From Stratiolaelaps scimitus (lineage: Eukaryota > Arthropoda > Arachnida > Mesostigmata > Laelapidae), in the NCBI GenBank assembly GCA_019614645.1, contig JABWDB010000001.1:16781501-16845500 (forward strand): a DNA stretch of 64,000 nucleotides, given 5' to 3'. The translations under genes and the position numbers were made by a program. Shown piece after piece: positions 1 through 11,333 of the stretch. Numbering within the stretch: position 1 is the first letter of the stretch; the number at the start of each line of letters is the position of its first letter. The notes under the pieces are model-generated. The model was not told the DNA's origin and did no database searches. It saw only the letters and a program-made list of their open reading frames with translations.

Positions 1-116
1 CCGCACTTTAAATACCATATGCAAAAGGCCAGATATGAACGATAAATTTTTCAATGTTACAACCACAAACACTCTGTGGCTCCCGTGTACAAGGTATACC
101 TGCTAAGCGCCGGTCT

Positions 117-1170
117 TCACAAACGTGTCATTAAGTACCGTGTAACGCAAATGGTGACCGGCGCTGCGCTCGCACGATAGGCCGTAGTGGCCATTCGCCG
201 TGACAGGGTGCCCGCAACAGCCCCAGCTGAGGGCTCAACCTCAGGGGCTTGAGGCGAAAGCCCACACAGAACCGGAGAGAGAGAGAGGTCAGTACCAAGG
301 GACAAGCACGGTAGAGCGTGGAACCATGCTCCTGCGCCAGCCGACCGCGCAGAGGCGATCTTTGTCAGTGACGCGTGGCGCTGAGGCCAGGAGGGAGTGC
401 CGCAGTTCTTGGTGGAGGATATCAGACCATACCCGCTGCCAGCGCTGCTGGTTCGGAGGGACCCGGGCGTGGGTGCGCGCCCGGTCAAGGGCACCCTTGT
501 GTACTGGAAGCGGAGGAGAACATCGGGAGGGAGGAGCGTGGCGACCATACCGATGACCGACGTTTGAGAGGCGGCGTAGCAAATGTTAAGCAAGTGGTGA
601 ACACTGAGGATGTCGAAGCCACCAAAGCGGACTGGTACACTGGAGGTTGAGGAAAGTTATAAGGGCGTCCGACACATATCGTCAAGGGTGGGGAGAACCC
701 AAACCTCTGTGCTGTAAGAAAGAGCTGGAGATCAGGGTGAGGGAACAAGGTCTCCGACAGAGAAGATCGCCCACCAATGTTCCGTCATCCATCTACTACA
801 GCTGGAGGCGGGCCTGGAAGGACGCAACAAGGGGCCAAATGGTCAGTTCGAAGAGGGCCAGGCTCAGCGGGTCCCCGTGCTGAAACCCGCACTCAAAGCT
901 GAAGACGTCATGGTCCATGAGCAGGTGGCCAGGTCAACGAGAGGGAAAAGGCCGACCTCCAGCACAATGACCATGGCGAACCGTGTTCGAGACTTTGTAA
1001 AAATCAAGATTGTCGATCCATCCTTCTCCTTGAGGGCGATGAGACGGGCATTAAAGAGTCTGGGCAATAACGTACCGGCCCGCACACAGGGCGGTGGCGA
1101 CGGGTCCGAGCGCCGAGAACACCAAGTCTCTGAGGTAATACGGCCGAAGATCATCGGGCCGACGGACGAA
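117..1170. other. GC-rich unassigned stretch
   Basis: GC is higher than in the rest of the window, so open frames overlap on both strands and none stands out. A Lys/Arg-rich frame at 877-1209 (+) resembles no domain I know. It could be a decayed retroelement gag or ORF1. Confidence 0.3.
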
Positions 1171-1200
1171 CTTGGTGGGAAATATGCAAGGGCCGCTTCT

Positions 1201-1287
1201 TATTCATAACAATCTTATTTCGACACCACAGAAGGAGTCATCTGCTTATTTATTCATAACAATCTTATTTCGACACCATAGAAGGAG
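1201..1287. repeat. Tandem duplication, 50 bp period
   Basis: A 37 bp block starting TATTCATAACAATCTTATTT occurs at 1201 and again at 1251, with one difference in the shared part (CACAG versus CATAG). Each copy ends in AG after a T-rich tract, so both look like 3' splice sites on the plus strand. Confidence 0.7.
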
Positions 1288-1444
1288 CACCGTCTATCTG
1301 CCTTTACGAGAATTATTCAAGCCTGACGTGAGTTCTAACGAGAAGTGGCTAAGTGATGTCCTCTTATCCCGGAGGCCCTAATATCAAGCAGGACGCCAGC
1401 ACCATACTAACAGATGGAGTAAGACCATATCAAGCGAAAATGAG

Positions 1445-1657
1445 CTAAATGTCACTCGCCTCTAAAAATAGCGGAAGAAGAAGCTCTGCTTGATCTTCAT
1501 TATAGTCACTGTTGCATAGGGCACAGTTGCCCACGTTCACCAAAATAAGGCAGTTCTTGCAGACAGACCTTCGGTAGCACACGACTATGCTTTCCGGAAT
1601 GCTTCTGGTCGAATGGAACTCGGGGCGAGTTAGGCGATAGCGACGTCATGGGGGTGG
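1445..1657 (-). other. Possible coding remnant with Cys pairs
   Basis: An open frame of about 70 codons without its own ATG ends in TAG. It contains C-x5-C-x2-C-x10-C-x2-C (VCYRRSVCKNCL... CALC), like the second half of a RING-type zinc site. It may be the last exon of a gene or a broken copy; a histidine in the expected place is not clear. Confidence 0.2.
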
Positions 1658-1659
1658 TC

Positions 1660-3070
1660 ATTTGACCCCTATGCGTTTCTCCCCATCGGGCAGTGGTCGC
1701 TAAACAATATAGCTACGTGAGAGCCTAACGATGGTGAAGGGAAAGGCTGTTGCTTCTGGTCGAGATATCGCTTTTGACGCCCCCTCCCCAACGTATTCCC
1801 TCTGTGTCCCTTTCCGGCGACATTCAAGGCAGAGACTAAGGCGGGGAAATGCATGTAATCTGTGCGAAGGTCGAGTTGTGAAGCTCCATACTGAAGAAAA
1901 CTCTGACATGCAGCACATGTCGAAATACGCATACATCCGTACTTGTCGCATCTGCGCTATCGATATCAGGACGGCATCATCGATTCAGCTGAGATCCAGT
2001 TATGAGGTTGAGGACATGCTATCAATTTGTGATCAGGCTGGAAATCGCGGTGGGCGAGGTCGACGAATCAGCTGTGACACGCGTCTATTGAAATACAAAC
2101 AAAAGGCGAGCAAGAGACTTGCGCACGCAATAATGAGAACAATGGACGTACCATCATATTGGATTCGGGATGGTGGCGAAGTTAAAGCGAAAAAGCGTAA
2201 AATATCGGCGGATACCAGTTTCGCCTGAGGCTGACATAAATACGATGGAAAGAATGGACAGACGATACTTCGGCGGTCACGTGGATAAGACGACATATAA
2301 TCTTTTATCTCTGCCGGTGCCATGGTCGCGTGCGATAGTTTCAAGTGCCTGAACCCGAACGCCTGACTTTAATGCTATTCCTATCAACTTATTCGGCAAC
2401 GAGGCGTTCACATTGGCCATACGTTGTCAGGTGATGCGCACATTCACGAACAGTGAAATATCCGCAGGAAAAAAGGTGCTATTGTACTGTATAAATATTG
2501 ACATTTCAGGGAGATAGCTACTACATTACACTAGTTGGTCGATTTTTGATGGCTATTACCATTAAGGTCCCACGAGATCTCTCTTGAATGAAAGTTGACG
2601 ACGATGATTTTTTACCACAGTGTTTTTATGTAGACTCTTCCAAGGCAGTCTTTCTCTTCGTGGGGTGGGGGTCATATGATTGCTGCATAGTACTCAGCTG
2701 CGTCCCGCTCACATACATTGAGCTGGTAAAGCCTTTCCAGTCTCGCTTCCCTGCGGCCTTGGATAAAGTCATCGTCCATGATCTTTAATATGTTTGCATA
2801 AGCTCAATTCTCCTTCGTAGGTAGTACAGCTGTTCCGTGGTCGCTATTACTGCGCCGGACGGATTCAAAACTTTGTAAGGCCAAAAAAAGAAAGCTATTT
2901 TGAGTTCGGGTGTGTCACTCACGCCTAGGTAAATAAATGATCTAAAATTTGTTCGGCCTATTGCAAAGGAGACCACCCCCTGTGTAGTATGCATAAAATT
3001 GAGTTTCGATAGATAAACACAAAAAATTTGTCTCATTATCTGATAGTATATCTGTAGAACTCGAGCGACC
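1660..3070. other. No supported gene
   Basis: A 165-codon open frame at 1731-2228 (+) has two Cys pairs (CNLC, CRIC) and a Lys-rich end, but no clear zinc-finger spacing or splice support. The rest is AT-rich, and I see nothing further. Confidence 0.3.
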
Positions 3071-3075
<5 letters not shown>

Positions 3076-3155
<80 letters not shown>

Positions 3156-3164
3156 ATATATATA
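3076..3164. repeat. (TA)n microsatellite
   Basis: About 88 bp of alternating TA with two TTTA interruptions. Confidence 0.95.
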
Positions 3165-3223
3165 CGCTACCACTGAGCATACGTCTCGTGTAACTGTCTG
3201 TTCGCCCCTTCCATCGTTGGAAA

Positions 3224-3646
3224 TCATCTCTTCCATGAGCCGCCTCTGGGGCGGTCAACTTTCCGAGTAATCTGCCGGAAGTCTGTCTGCCCATAGCTGA
3301 GTCTAGCGGTAGGCATGGGGAGAGATTGCTCGCTATCAGCTAGCAATGCTTCGGTCTGAGCATTCGCCTTAACAAGATGTTCCCCCGGGCTTCGCTTCCT
3401 CCTGTGCAAGATCGCTGTTGCTCGACGTCCTTTTCAGCGTGGGCTACGTGGGGGCTGCGGTTGCTTTCTCTCTCGGTTGTACTGCTGCCTGGTTAGCCGG
3501 GCTGACACCGGGTTTGCTGGGTGCCTGCGGTCGCCTGGTGCGCTATTCTTGTCGACGAGCCGGCAGATGTTCTGGATTGCCGCCGTCGCCGCCACGGCCG
3601 TCAGCGCCACCACGTACTGAAGTGTTGTGCCACCTGTTTCATGCAT
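3224..3646 (-). pseudogene. Possible decayed gag segment of an LTR retroelement
   Basis: Positions 3560-3480 on the minus strand read a basic peptide (ICRLVDKNSAPGDRRHPAN) that resembles a zinc knuckle in which cysteines have turned to arginine. A second frame at 3409-3224 ends DFRQITRKVDRPRGGSW. The stretch is GC-richer than its surroundings, as dead gag regions here seem to be. The assignment rests on a weak pattern and is tentative. Confidence 0.25.
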
Positions 3647-4365
3647 TCAGCGAGGCGGGAATGGCGGGTATAGGGGTTGCGCTCAACCACTAGTGGGGGG
3701 CTCTTCGTGCGTTTTGTGGGGAGAGCCGAACCGGGACGCTATGAGCTTTTCGGACGCTAAGCGGCTTCGGTCGCGCCAGGCTTCGGCATAAGGAGGCGCC
3801 TCAGGCGTCGCCGGTGGTACAGCCCGCACAATTGATACATAGCTCTGAGTCCCTGAATGCTTACCAGATAAGAAGGGACGACTGGTGTCACGTCAGCTAT
3901 TCCGTCTCCGGCGAGCTGGACAAATGCGATGGTACTAGCACTGATGCGATGGCGGTAATAATTAAACAAACTAGAACCACCTCGACAGTAATAATCGACA
4001 CGATTGAGTCAACATCGTAGACATTGTGACTTTGTCAAATGTAGCGCGTGGCGGACACACGTTTTAGCCATCAGAAGGCGTTTTGCCGTATACATCTCAT
4101 ACTGTATTCTAAACGAACACGTTGACACAGACAGGTGTCGTTCTTATTCTTAATTTCTCAGAAAGTGGACGCATGTCGTTTTTTATACTTATATTACTCG
4201 TTAAAATCGGATCCAAACGTCGTGATCTTGTTAATATACCCATATGTCTGCTAATTCGTTAGCTAGAGGCTTACTAGGCAAAAAAAAAGCACCTCAAGGG
4301 TCTCTCCCGTGCCTCGCCCATCTTCAGCCACTCATTCTGTTATCGAAGACGATCTGCCGGCCCTT

Positions 4366-4475
4366 TAAGGTAAAGGTAAAAGTTTATTGATTTGTTAAAG
4401 GAAGCGGTCACGGTTTGTTGCGGGGTCGAACTGGATCAGCCAAACGGGTAGGCCACCACGTTTCCACCACAGCAA
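4366..4475 (-). repeat. tRNA-derived SINE (family 1), minus orientation
   Basis: Read on the minus strand it has an A-box-like TGGCCTA, a B-box GTTCGACCCC, and the family tail AATAAACTTTTACCTTTACC. The same tail occurs at 25.4, 33.1 and 54.6 kb. Confidence 0.6.
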
Positions 4476-5350
4476 CGTATTACAAAGTAACAAAAAAGTC
4501 ATTCAAACAAGACATAGAATTACGCAACGCCTCTCGTTACCTGCCATACGCTGCAGGTCCCCTTCAAATTTTAGTGAAATGCTGACGCGTAACGAATTTG
4601 CGAAGTGCACGAAGATGTATGCCCTTATTCCTGTAATTGAAAATCGTTCATGTAGACTCGTTGTCTATTTAATCTGAATAATATCAACTTTACCTATTTT
4701 TCCCTCAATTAAATACAAGGCATTTATTACAATTTTTACTGGAACTTTTCAATATCAGCTATTCAAAACCAGTTTCGGATGCAACGACGCTTCCATGCGT
4801 ACTTCTGTGTCTGATGACCACTCATTGTTCGTTCAGCCCGCCTAACAATATTTGGACGATACTCCAAATCCGCTGAAGCTGTTCAAGTAACAATTGCGCG
4901 TGTCAGCATTGACATCATGATTCCACCGAGTCAGTGTCGGTCATGTGGCAGTGATAGTTTGTCTCGGGATTCGCGAAACCCGCACCGCTCCCCCGTCCGT
5001 TCATTCATGTCCAGTCTATGGTTCGTTATCTAAACTTCCTCTACTGAATTGTACAAAGCAGACTGAACTAGTAGTAAGGACTATACTACTCCAGCAGCAG
5101 GTGACCGACCTGAGTTGTCATCTAAAAAGGTGGTTGTACTTGCCCAGATATGAACGTTGTATGCGAATTCTGTGATGCCATAAATAACGGTACAACCGTT
5201 AGCGTTGCTTTTACTATAATTTGAAATTATTTTTCGTTAAGGATGTTCTCCTGTGCAGAAATAACACCGCATCCAGTATTAGCCGGCGTATAGGACTGTG
5301 TGCGGAACAAATTTAGGTGAACCGTTTTTGTTCTAGCTAGACCGTTATCT

Positions 5351-5429
5351 GTAAGCCTTCACAGATATCTCATGTAAGCCTTCACAGATATCTCATGTAA
5401 GCCTTCACAGATATATGTAAGCCTTCACG
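5351..5429. repeat. Minisatellite, about 3.5 copies of a 23 bp unit
   Basis: GTAAGCCTTCACAGATAT begins at 5351, 5374, 5397 and 5417. Spacing is 23, 23 and 20 bp, and the last copy is cut short. Confidence 0.85.
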
Positions 5430-6100
5430 CTGTACACACAAACATATACTGTGATTCAAAAACATCAGATTTACTTTTACATTCGTTTTGCGGCAACAGC
5501 TTGAGGATAGTAGTCTGCTATTTTTTTGTTGTTAAAAGCGAAGCTCCTTGCGACTGAAGAGGGTGCTAAGAATCGACGTCGCACAACTTCAAAATGCTAC
5601 ATCTTGACACAGAGACCAAGTTGGAGAATCCCTTGGGACCCTTGTGAAAGCTTGTTGGCCCAAATTGCTCCCCATAACGTCTCGTTTTTACGGTGGTGGC
5701 GCTCTGATTGGGTCGACGCCGGCAAGCGCAATACGTTTGACAAAAGCTTTTTACCACCGGGAGAACCGTGCTTCCGAGCGGAAATCGCCGGTAGTATAAT
5801 ATATTTCTTAGTAACATGGTGACGGCATAGCCGATTTTACTCACTTGAAATTCAGGATTGGACAAAAGCCTCTTTGCTATGGATTTCGTTTGAAGGCATA
5901 CAAGATTAGGTTTGCATTGTCCAAAAGCATAGGAGTAAAACATGGAAATACTGGGAAACACTTTAACAATGTGCTAACGACTGTTTCAAGGTTCTGACTA
6001 GATCGAACAGAGTAACTTGTCTGTTTTAATAGCAGGTCTACTGTTCCCTGTTTGTGCTGGAACGGGCCTTGTTGTCTTCTGTGCTATTTCAGCGTTTTCG

Positions 6101-6283
6101 TCATGTGCTATAACGGTGTCCCGGCCGCGCGCTTAGTTGTCTGGTGGGGTGACACAAGTGTGCGATCTCTAATTGTCCGTCCAGCGGCGATTGTTGCTCT
6201 TGTTCTGTACCTTGGTGACTTACCTCGCTCAGTGGCAGGGTGTGGTGCAGTGGTGTTAGTTGTTGCGGGTGTCGGTGCATCAT
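6101..6283 (-). pseudogene. Likely tail of the Gypsy polyprotein beyond the mariner insert
   Basis: The frame is Gln-, Pro- and His-rich, then basic (HPTRQLSARPGHRYS), like the loosely conserved ends of Gypsy pol proteins. Its position directly past the mariner fragment and on the same strand fits an interrupted element. A GAG|GTAAGT match lies inside it, which I read as chance. Confidence 0.4.
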
Positions 6284-6308
6284 TGATGTTAGTGTATTCT
6301 TCTTTTAC

Positions 6309-6700
6309 TATTAGGTTGATTCAAAAGTTCCTGCTGTTTTTTGTACCAACCTTGTATCGTCGGTAAGCTTCCCTGCGCGCTTCTCCTATTAACTGAAATA
6401 GGCCCCACGGTTTGCGTCTTCCTCCAGAGAGCCACCAAGTCGGTAATGCTTTTTTTGTAAAAGTTCTCTTTTTTTTAGGATAAATTGTCGCACAACCCTT
6501 TTTCGACATCTCCTTTTGAGTTGAACTTTTTTTTTATTAAGATAGTCCGCGAACCCCAAGAAAAAAATGGTAGTCTGAAGGGGCGAGGTCGGGGGAATAC
6601 GAAGAGATGCACTGCCGTTTTTCGAGCCCGTGTTGCATTAGTTGCGCTCATTGTGGTATCCGAATTCGATTCGCTGAATTGACGTCCGCTTGGCTCGACC
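6309..6700 (-). mobile_element. Truncated mariner-type DNA transposon (3' half)
   Basis: On the minus strand the positions 6599-6564 read YSPDLAPSDYH, the signature around the third catalytic Asp of mariner (DD34D) transposases. Upstream, remnants of the second Asp region (N-R...N pattern, then L-E-K) are visible with a stop and a frameshift. Downstream comes a K/R-rich tail, then a terminal-repeat-like stretch (6311-6345, TTAGGTTGATTCAAAAGTTC) beside a TA. The matching 5' end is not present, so only the 3' half remains. The copy cannot make active transposase. Confidence 0.7.
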
Positions 6701-6719
6701 TGTTCTACGATATGCTAAT

Positions 6720-7260
6720 TTATGTCGTTGGGTACAGGTACGTTCTGTGATTGAAGAGATATTTGCCGTTATCAATACTATTCGAGGTAGGACTAACTTC
6801 TAGGTGTCGTCTATTTCTGACCACCTCTGTCCCACTCTCGGTGCGGATGATATGTATGTTCGGGATCTGGTATTTTCAATACAACGTCCTATCGTCCATT
6901 CGTGTGAGAAGTCCATCGGCTGCATTCGGACCCAGTGGCCGAGAGTTGGCCCAGAGAGTTCCTTCATTCCTATGTCATAACTTTTCTTCACTTGTTTTTG
7001 GCGTTTTGAGATTATTTGTGTGACCTGCCGATGATTTTTGATTATGTTACTGGTGGTGGTGTTTCGCCCTAAGTTATCCAGTTCAACGTAGTCACTGTAG
7101 CTGTCTACAGTAGAATTTGTCGTCCCACACAAATAGGTCTTGGTGCATCACTAGCCAGGGTTCTTGTCGGATGTATTTGCTGAGCAATGGTTCAGCCCGT
7201 TGTTTGACCTCTATGTCTGGCAAGCTGTACATCTATCCACCCTGTTTCTTAAATCGTATT
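6720..7260 (-). pseudogene. Gypsy integrase core and C-terminal fragments
   Basis: One frame reads EPWLVMHQDLF (the first catalytic Asp region). A second gives YSDYVELDNLGRNTT. A third shows HWVRMQP followed by the W..GR.IE..RSRTY pattern of the integrase tail. The middle of the core, with the second Asp and the Glu, is missing. Several frameshifts separate the pieces. Confidence 0.65.
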
Positions 7261-7329
7261 TTATTCCGGGCCAGCGTAGATAGCGCTACTGATACGGAGG
7301 CACATCGCGCCACTCGGCGGAGGAATTGT

Positions 7330-7600
7330 TTTTAGGGTTGGGGGAATGATGATTATCGCAGTTCCCTTGTATAGGATCCCCTGGTCTTCAACTATTTCAT
7401 CACGAATCCCCCAGAAACCAAGTATCTCACTTTGGACGTCTTTTTCTTTGTTCGGCCAGCCCCGCTGCACCGCTTTCTGTAGCGTTTTCATCATTGTGCT
7501 CTGTGCTGCTTCCAATTTCATCTGTTCTAGCATTGAGTCCGACACTCGGTTATGTTGCCTGACGTGTTTGGTATTCATCGGGTGTGCAGGAGCAATTTCC
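7330..7600 (-). pseudogene. Gypsy RNase H end and integrase zinc-binding region
   Basis: The peptide includes the pattern QKAVQRGWP, then FWGIRDEIVEDQGILYKG, which matches the segment just before the integrase HHCC domain of Gypsy elements. The following catalytic part is interrupted. Confidence 0.65.
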
Positions 7601-7679
7601 TGAGGTACTCTATCGTCATATGGGAGTCCAGCACGTAATATAGTCTCGGCTGTATGACCTTGTTTAAAGCGTGAGGGTC

Positions 7680-8123
7680 GAAAACTATTCTCAACTTGCG
7701 TGCAGGTCCTTGTACTGCCACCAGGTTCGAGACCCACCCCGTTGTGTGATCCACTTTCTGGGTGACGCTGATATTTTCGAGTTTCTTTGCGCGGTTTACT
7801 ATCGCATCTGTGAGTGCTTTTGGCATAGTTTGCAGTGGCTGCTGAACCGGTCTTGTTCCTTCATCGATGTAGATTTACACAGGCTGCGAAAGTTGGCCTA
7901 GTCCTTTGAAAACGTCTTCGTGCTCGTCTAAGTGGCTGTCCAAACGGTCCTTACCTTGCTCGATGACCACGTTTACTGCTTCCACTTCGTTTGATATCTG
8001 GGTGGGTCCCAGTTCTAAACAAGTGTTAGCTGACAACAATATTTCCAGCTCCTTGTCGATGACTTGGAACTTCACGGGTCTTGGAGTGTCGTCCGTGCTG
8101 ATGTTGATCGTTATCGATCCCAA
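7680..8123 (-). pseudogene. Gypsy protease end and reverse transcriptase start
   Basis: The 8123-7875 segment ends in a DVFKGLGQL-type motif, which in Gypsy elements links protease to reverse transcriptase. The next segment (7826 down) carries WVSNLVAV and LRIVFDPHALNKVI, the classic opening of Gypsy reverse transcriptase. The catalytic palm with its DD motif is absent: sequence jumps straight to RNase H/integrase, so an internal deletion has removed the active site. Confidence 0.7.
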
Positions 8124-8539
8124 GCTTTGTGCGATCTTCTTCTTGAAATAGTGACTTTCTTGCCATAGCTAGCAGAGAACCAGAACCAGCTTATCTTTCA
8201 ACATTTCCCCTCCGGTGTTGTCGTGCTGACCTGAAATGGGCGACCTGTCTGCAAGGACTTTGTTTGTAGACGTCGTGAATGAGCGCATAATCGCTGTCCA
8301 GCACTCTAAAATGATGACATGTCATTTATTTGTAATGTCTTGCATTCGGTCCCCTAAGATAATGACGACCAGAGAGGTGAGTGATAACTGACGTTGGTTT
8401 ATTGTACGCGCATGCTTTATGGGTGTTTCCCTTTCCCGGCTGCTTCTTGGCGGGATGTTGGGATACCGACCATGTCTCCAAGCAAATACCGGAAGAGCTC
8501 CTGTGGTGTTCACGACGTACACCTTATTCGTTTCCGTAT

Positions 8540-9800
8540 AGTAAACGTCTAAGGAAAGATCGTGCCGTTGGGCTGTTTCAAGTCAAACTCTCAAAGAAAA
8601 AGTCAAACTCTCAAATTCTTGGCCTGTCCACTGAAGCGACTCCAACAGTCAACTTCCTTCTACGTCGTGTTGTAGCATGGTAGTCTGTTAAAAATGTACA
8701 CCCGTGCCAAGCGTCGCTTTCAATACTACATGTACGTACAGTTCTATTGTTTTGAGTTGTGTTTGTTTTTATAGCAGGAACAAGACGCCGCTTCGAACAA
8801 ACTCAACATCGAAGAGAATCACTAGACGTGACTGTACCGCGTAAGAGAGCATGTTCTATTCTACGTATAGTGCGAGTGTTGCATTACATCTATTGGTTGA
8901 TCTGTAGAATTCTTGAAAAAGATCAAAGTAAAAAGCAGCATAAACGAAGACGGCCTGATCTCTCTATTGTTTTAATTTAGTGTGACGAAAACGTTTATCA
9001 CAGGTAGTGCAGAGTTTCTTAGCATGAATGATATACAGAATAGATTGCTTTTTCTAAAGTGCTTCTGTGAAATAAACAGCTTTGTACATTCAGGTATGTC
9101 AGGTGACCTTCGTCGTCAAATACTGCATCAAGCGTCTGGTTAAACAACACGTTTTACGTTGCATACACAAATCATAAAAACAAATTCCCAAGTAGAACCT
9201 TTGTTTTTAGTTTAGATACGCTTCTTTTATTCGCACCTGAAGTTCAAAATATATTAGAAACTTTTGAACGAAACTTTTGAAACTTAGCCTTTTGCCAATT
9301 CCCAGCTAGACGAATAAAAATAACCGGAGCTGTTTAGGTGACTTTGAGAGGAACGCAATTAACCTCATAAGGATTCTGCTAATATCGCATATACTGTCGC
9401 AGGTAGGGTAACAAGAGTATGTTAATTTTCACAGTTCCCCGAGGCGGTCTTTAACGTGGCGCAGGTAGAGTAGATTGTGTTGAGATGAAGAGTAGGGTTG
9501 AAAAACTTGTGTAAATGATACGCGTCACTTTCAATGTAAATCTTTATCTAATCAACAACACAAACTAAACAGGCAAAATATGAGAACATCTGTGAGTCAC
9601 TCACGAGGGACAAATATATATATATATATATACAATTCAGCATACATGATTCCTTTGTGAACGTCACCCGTGCAAATATGAACTCGAACGAACCGTTGCT
9701 GTACAACAGGCCAGGGCTCAAGTATGTTCTATTAGGGCAACTGTACACACTTATGTTGAAAGCATTCGTTTATGATTAGTGCAGCCAGTGGAGGGCTTGG
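8540..9800. other. No supported gene
   Basis: AT-rich. It includes a short direct repeat (AAGTCAAACTCTCAAA, twice at about 8580-8615), a short TA run at 9613, and a minus-strand open stretch near 9670-9735 with several Cys. Confidence 0.3.
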
Positions 9801-9818
9801 AATTTTAATTCCACTTAC

Positions 9819-9941
9819 CTCCTGTATACGTTTAGCTAGAGCACGCTCTTGCTCCTGACTCTGCGCGGTCTGCATACCAGAAAACTCGTGGCAAGAACGC
9901 CATTTCACTTGGACAGGATAGTCTATGATGCCATTACTTTG
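9819..9941 (-). CDS. Single internal exon of unidentified gene
   Basis: This 123 bp stretch lies between an acceptor ending GTCTTGCTTAG and a perfect donor GAG|GTAAGT. It is open through 41 codons and symmetric (phase 0 in, phase 0 out). It includes NGIIDYPVQVKWRSCHEF and ends in a charged helix-forming run (QEQERALAKRIQE). A weak partner exon upstream may end near 10516 with GAG|GTATGT. Downstream, around 9670-9735, another open stretch with cysteines follows an acceptor, but its phase does not fit directly. The parent gene is unknown. Confidence 0.35.
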
Positions 9942-9949
9942 CTAAGCAA

Positions 9950-11246
9950 GACCAGCGTTGACCTGGGGCTCTCCCTATGCAGACTGCAATCGCCGCACTC
10001 CGAATACTGCATGTCGCTGTACTTTCTATACAACATGCAGTTTTTCCATGCGTATCGTCCCTTGGGTGTATTACCATCAATCTCAACATACTCTGTATTG
10101 CCTTGGAAATTGCTTCAAAGTGGCCAACCATCGCAGACCATTTCCAAGCTTGAGGCCGAGTGGGAGGGAGAGCTCGGGGAATGAAGATTTACTGAGAAAT
10201 ATATGGCTACTCTGCAAAGTCCCCGCCTATTGAAAACGCAACATTTAACGAAATTGAAAAGTAGTGCCAGTTAGAACGAGGTCCACGCTTCAGCTAGCGA
10301 ATCCGTTGTAGAAGGAGATTAAAAGAAATATGTTATATACACTTAAGTATGTATGTACTGCCTAGAATACACTACTAAACGGAGATCGAATTTGTATACC
10401 GACGCATGCCGTCATATATGTTACGAGTTCCCAATACTTAAGCAACTATTTTATATATATATATATATATTGAATACATCATCATCTATTTATAAGATAT
10501 TGTGTTATACATACCTCAGAACCGCAAAAGGCGCAGAGTTGATAGCATCTGACTTTTATATATAGATATACATAGGCAAATGATCAGATACCATTGGAGA
10601 ATTGAGGCCATCAAGCTACCAACAAGCGTTGTTTCACAACGAGAAACTGATACATTGAATTAAAGAAGACCTTCGGTTTCAGTGAAGACCGTTGTCGTCT
10701 TTCCCCGCTTGGGTTCGTTAATTTTCACGCAACACCCTGTATGCATCAGTTCCATATTAATTAAACATCCGAAACTAATTATGGCTTCCCTTGCTGATGA
10801 TTACGCAGTTAAACAGGGGTGGTGATTCTTTATTTAGCAGATTCATGTAGAGGCCTTAGGGAGTAGCAGATCTTTGCTTGCTTTCGATATAGCCTCGCAC
10901 GTCCTTCCTGCTTATATATAATAATACTCGCCGTTCAATGTATGCCTCAGTGGCGAGGGGCACGCTAATCGAGAAGCAAATTGTGCTCTTGGCCGGGTGA
11001 CGGCAGTTAATATCAGTCAGGAGAGTTATCTGAAGGACATGCTGACAGCGTCCGTCGTTCTTAGAATAGACAGTCTTCGTATACTGGAATGAACGTCTTT
11101 TGGCTGCCCTCGCCAGCACCGTTGTAATCTATACGTTCTTTTAAGCTAAATTTTATCTCTGTGTTTGTCAGTTACGTTTGGATTAGACTGGGATACTAGG
11201 CTAAAAATTCACAATGAACTTCACAGTTGCGGTTCCACTGTATATA

Positions 11247-11333
<87 letters not shown>

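Larger units (their letters stand above)
3650..6049. other. Non-coding apart from a SINE and a minisatellite
   Basis: Overlapping frames at 5526-5961 on both strands lack splice support. A small minus-strand stretch ending GGCAG|GTAACG near 4531 could be an exon of about 50 bp, unproven. Confidence 0.3.
6050..8530 (-). mobile_element. Decayed Ty3/Gypsy-type LTR retrotransposon
   Basis: Fragments of one pol reading order run down the minus strand: protease end and linker (8123-7875), start of reverse transcriptase (7826-7680), RNase H end and integrase zinc region (7600-7330), integrase core and C-terminal part (7260-6720), and a Gln/Pro-rich polyprotein tail (6283-6101). The frame changes repeatedly and stops are frequent, so the copy is dead. 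A mariner piece splits it at about 6310-6700. No LTRs could be matched by eye, and gag is missing or unrecognisable above 8.5 kb. Confidence 0.7.

Noticed and set aside
5351..5429. Regular direct repeats resembling a small CRISPR array
   Set aside because: The units abut with no unique spacers, and the setting is eukaryotic. It is a minisatellite.
5526..5961. A 131-codon minus-strand gene
   Set aside because: An open frame also covers most of it on the other strand, there is no splice or family support, and the start is arbitrary.
6224..6229. A perfect GAG|GTAAGT donor on the minus strand
   Set aside because: It lies inside the Gypsy polyprotein tail and is best explained by chance.
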